Positions 8,838-9,246 of a stretch of DNA of 9,246 bases are shown piece after piece (within the stretch, counting starts at the first letter, position 1; each line of letters opens with the position of its first letter). The notes under the pieces were generated by a model, which was given only the letters and a program-made list of their open reading frames with translations, was not told where the DNA came from and made no database searches. This stretch comes from Desulfonatronospira sp. (lineage in GTDB: Bacteria; Desulfobacterota; Desulfovibrionia; Desulfovibrionales; Desulfonatronovibrionaceae), in contig PWSL01000275.1 of assembly GCA_003563255.1 (NCBI GenBank), positions 1 to 9,246 on the forward strand. Direction: 5' to 3'. A program made the position numbers and the translations under genes.

Positions 8838-9113
8838 CTACATGACTTTTTTGACCCGTGCGGCTTCGCGGGAAGCAAACAGCCCGGCCTGTACGTAAGG
8901 ATCCTGGTCCATAATGGACTTGACCTTTTCCACGTCTTCAGTGTCGAATATAATAAGACTTCCATTCATCTCTCCCCGGTCATCCAGAAGCGGTCCAGCA
9001 AAGTGAATCAGTCCCCGGGCCTGCAGGTCTTTGAGCATGGCCACGTGCTTTTCGCGCTGGGCCTGTCGGATTTCCAGGCCGCCGGGCTTGTCTTTACCTA
9101 TGAATACTACCAT
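8838..9113 (-). CDS. YciI-like protein (YCII-related domain)
   Basis: 91 residues, the normal size for a stand-alone YCII-related domain. It shows the family pattern: an N-terminal strand with KDKPG (7-11), a conserved His at 23 (REKHVAML), the GPLLDDRG turn with the conserved Asp pair 44-45, a GSLIIFD strand (51-57), and the DPYVQAGLF block (71-79). The His and Asp form the putative active site in the ferredoxin-like fold. The family is related to muconolactone isomerase-like proteins, but most members, including this one, have no defined substrate. AAGGAGG 6 nt upstream fixes the ATG at 9113. It is cytoplasmic. No operon partner is visible in the window; an upstream partner could lie beyond 9246. 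Confidence 0.9.
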   Translation of the reverse strand: MVVFIGKDKPGGLEIRQAQREKHVAMLKDLQARGLIHFAGPLLDDRGEMNGSLIIFDTEDVEKVKSIMDQDPYVQAGLFASREAARVKKVM

Positions 9114-9129
9114 GGGTACCTCCTTTTAG

Positions 9130-9145
9130 TGTACATTGGCGTACA
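9130..9145 (-). promoter_or_regulatory. Small inverted repeat in the YciI gene leader
   Basis: TGTAC (9130-9134) and GTACA (9141-9145) are inverted across 6 nt, just behind the Shine-Dalgarno sequence of the YciI gene. It could be an operator half-site pair, but a 5-bp match is weak evidence. Confidence 0.2.
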
Positions 9146-9235
9146 TTTTCAATAATCTTTATACTTGCAACAATGTTGAGCATATCATATAGAATCTTTG
9201 AAGGGTAACCATTCAGGGGGCAGATACCGGCCAGG

Positions 9236-9246
9236 GGGACAGTCCC
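9236..9246. repeat. Possible start of another repeat element, cut by the window end
   Basis: GGGGACAGTCCC-like sequence ends the window (GGGGGACAGTCCC from 9234). It shares GGGGACAG with the core arm of the other elements, then differs. Without the following sequence I cannot tell whether it is a true copy. Confidence 0.35.

Noticed and set aside
8772..9155. 127-residue plus-strand open frame over the YciI gene
   Set aside because: It starts inside element D and is antisense to a clear YciI-family gene.

Overview
The window looks like chromosomal DNA of a GC-moderate Gram-negative bacterium. A sulfate-reducing, Desulfovibrionales-like member of the Desulfobacterota is my best guess. This rests on a YeiH/PSE-type 'putative sulfate exporter' with a long N-terminal extension beside a universal stress protein, and on the general style of the proteins. 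There is no rRNA or other phylogenetic marker, so the assignment is an inference.

Layout. Positions 1-215 hold repeat DNA: one complete palindromic element (A, 1-143) and the right half of a second type (B). Positions 216-616 show no gene, only a strong hairpin at 556-599. On the minus strand, a universal stress protein (3306-2881), a 600-residue YeiH-family transporter (2695-893) and an 87-residue single-span membrane protein (880-617) form a likely transcription unit. A second copy of the A-type element (C, 2731-2872) sits between the first two genes. A gene-free stretch of about 560 nt (3307-3865) separates this unit from a plus-strand pair: an 891-residue SNF2-family ATPase (3866-6541) and a SWIM zinc-finger protein with a C-terminal helix-turn-helix (6560-7603). 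Convergent to the pair is an AT-rich gene for a Cys-rich/TPR protein (8579-7653). Behind its start lies a third complete element (D, 8643-8793). A YciI-like gene (9113-8838) and a fragment resembling the repeat family (9236-9246) close the window.

How the genes fit together. The stress protein, transporter and small membrane protein plausibly act as one membrane-transport/stress unit. The SNF2 and SWIM genes are tightly linked and very probably act as one DNA-directed complex, with the ATPase as motor and the SWIM and HTH modules as nucleic-acid or protein adaptors. The TPR and YciI genes have no evident link to these.

The most unusual content is the repeat family. Three complete elements of 142-151 bp share a 12-nt core arm (GGGGACAGGCAC ... 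GAGCCAGTCCCC), paired except for two A-A mismatches at fixed positions. The arms inside and outside this core differ between types but are complementary in each copy. Element D has perfect 15-bp terminal inverted repeats flanked by an exact 9-bp direct repeat, which marks a discrete transposition event. Elements A and C carry different termini around the same core. No transposase is encoded in the window.
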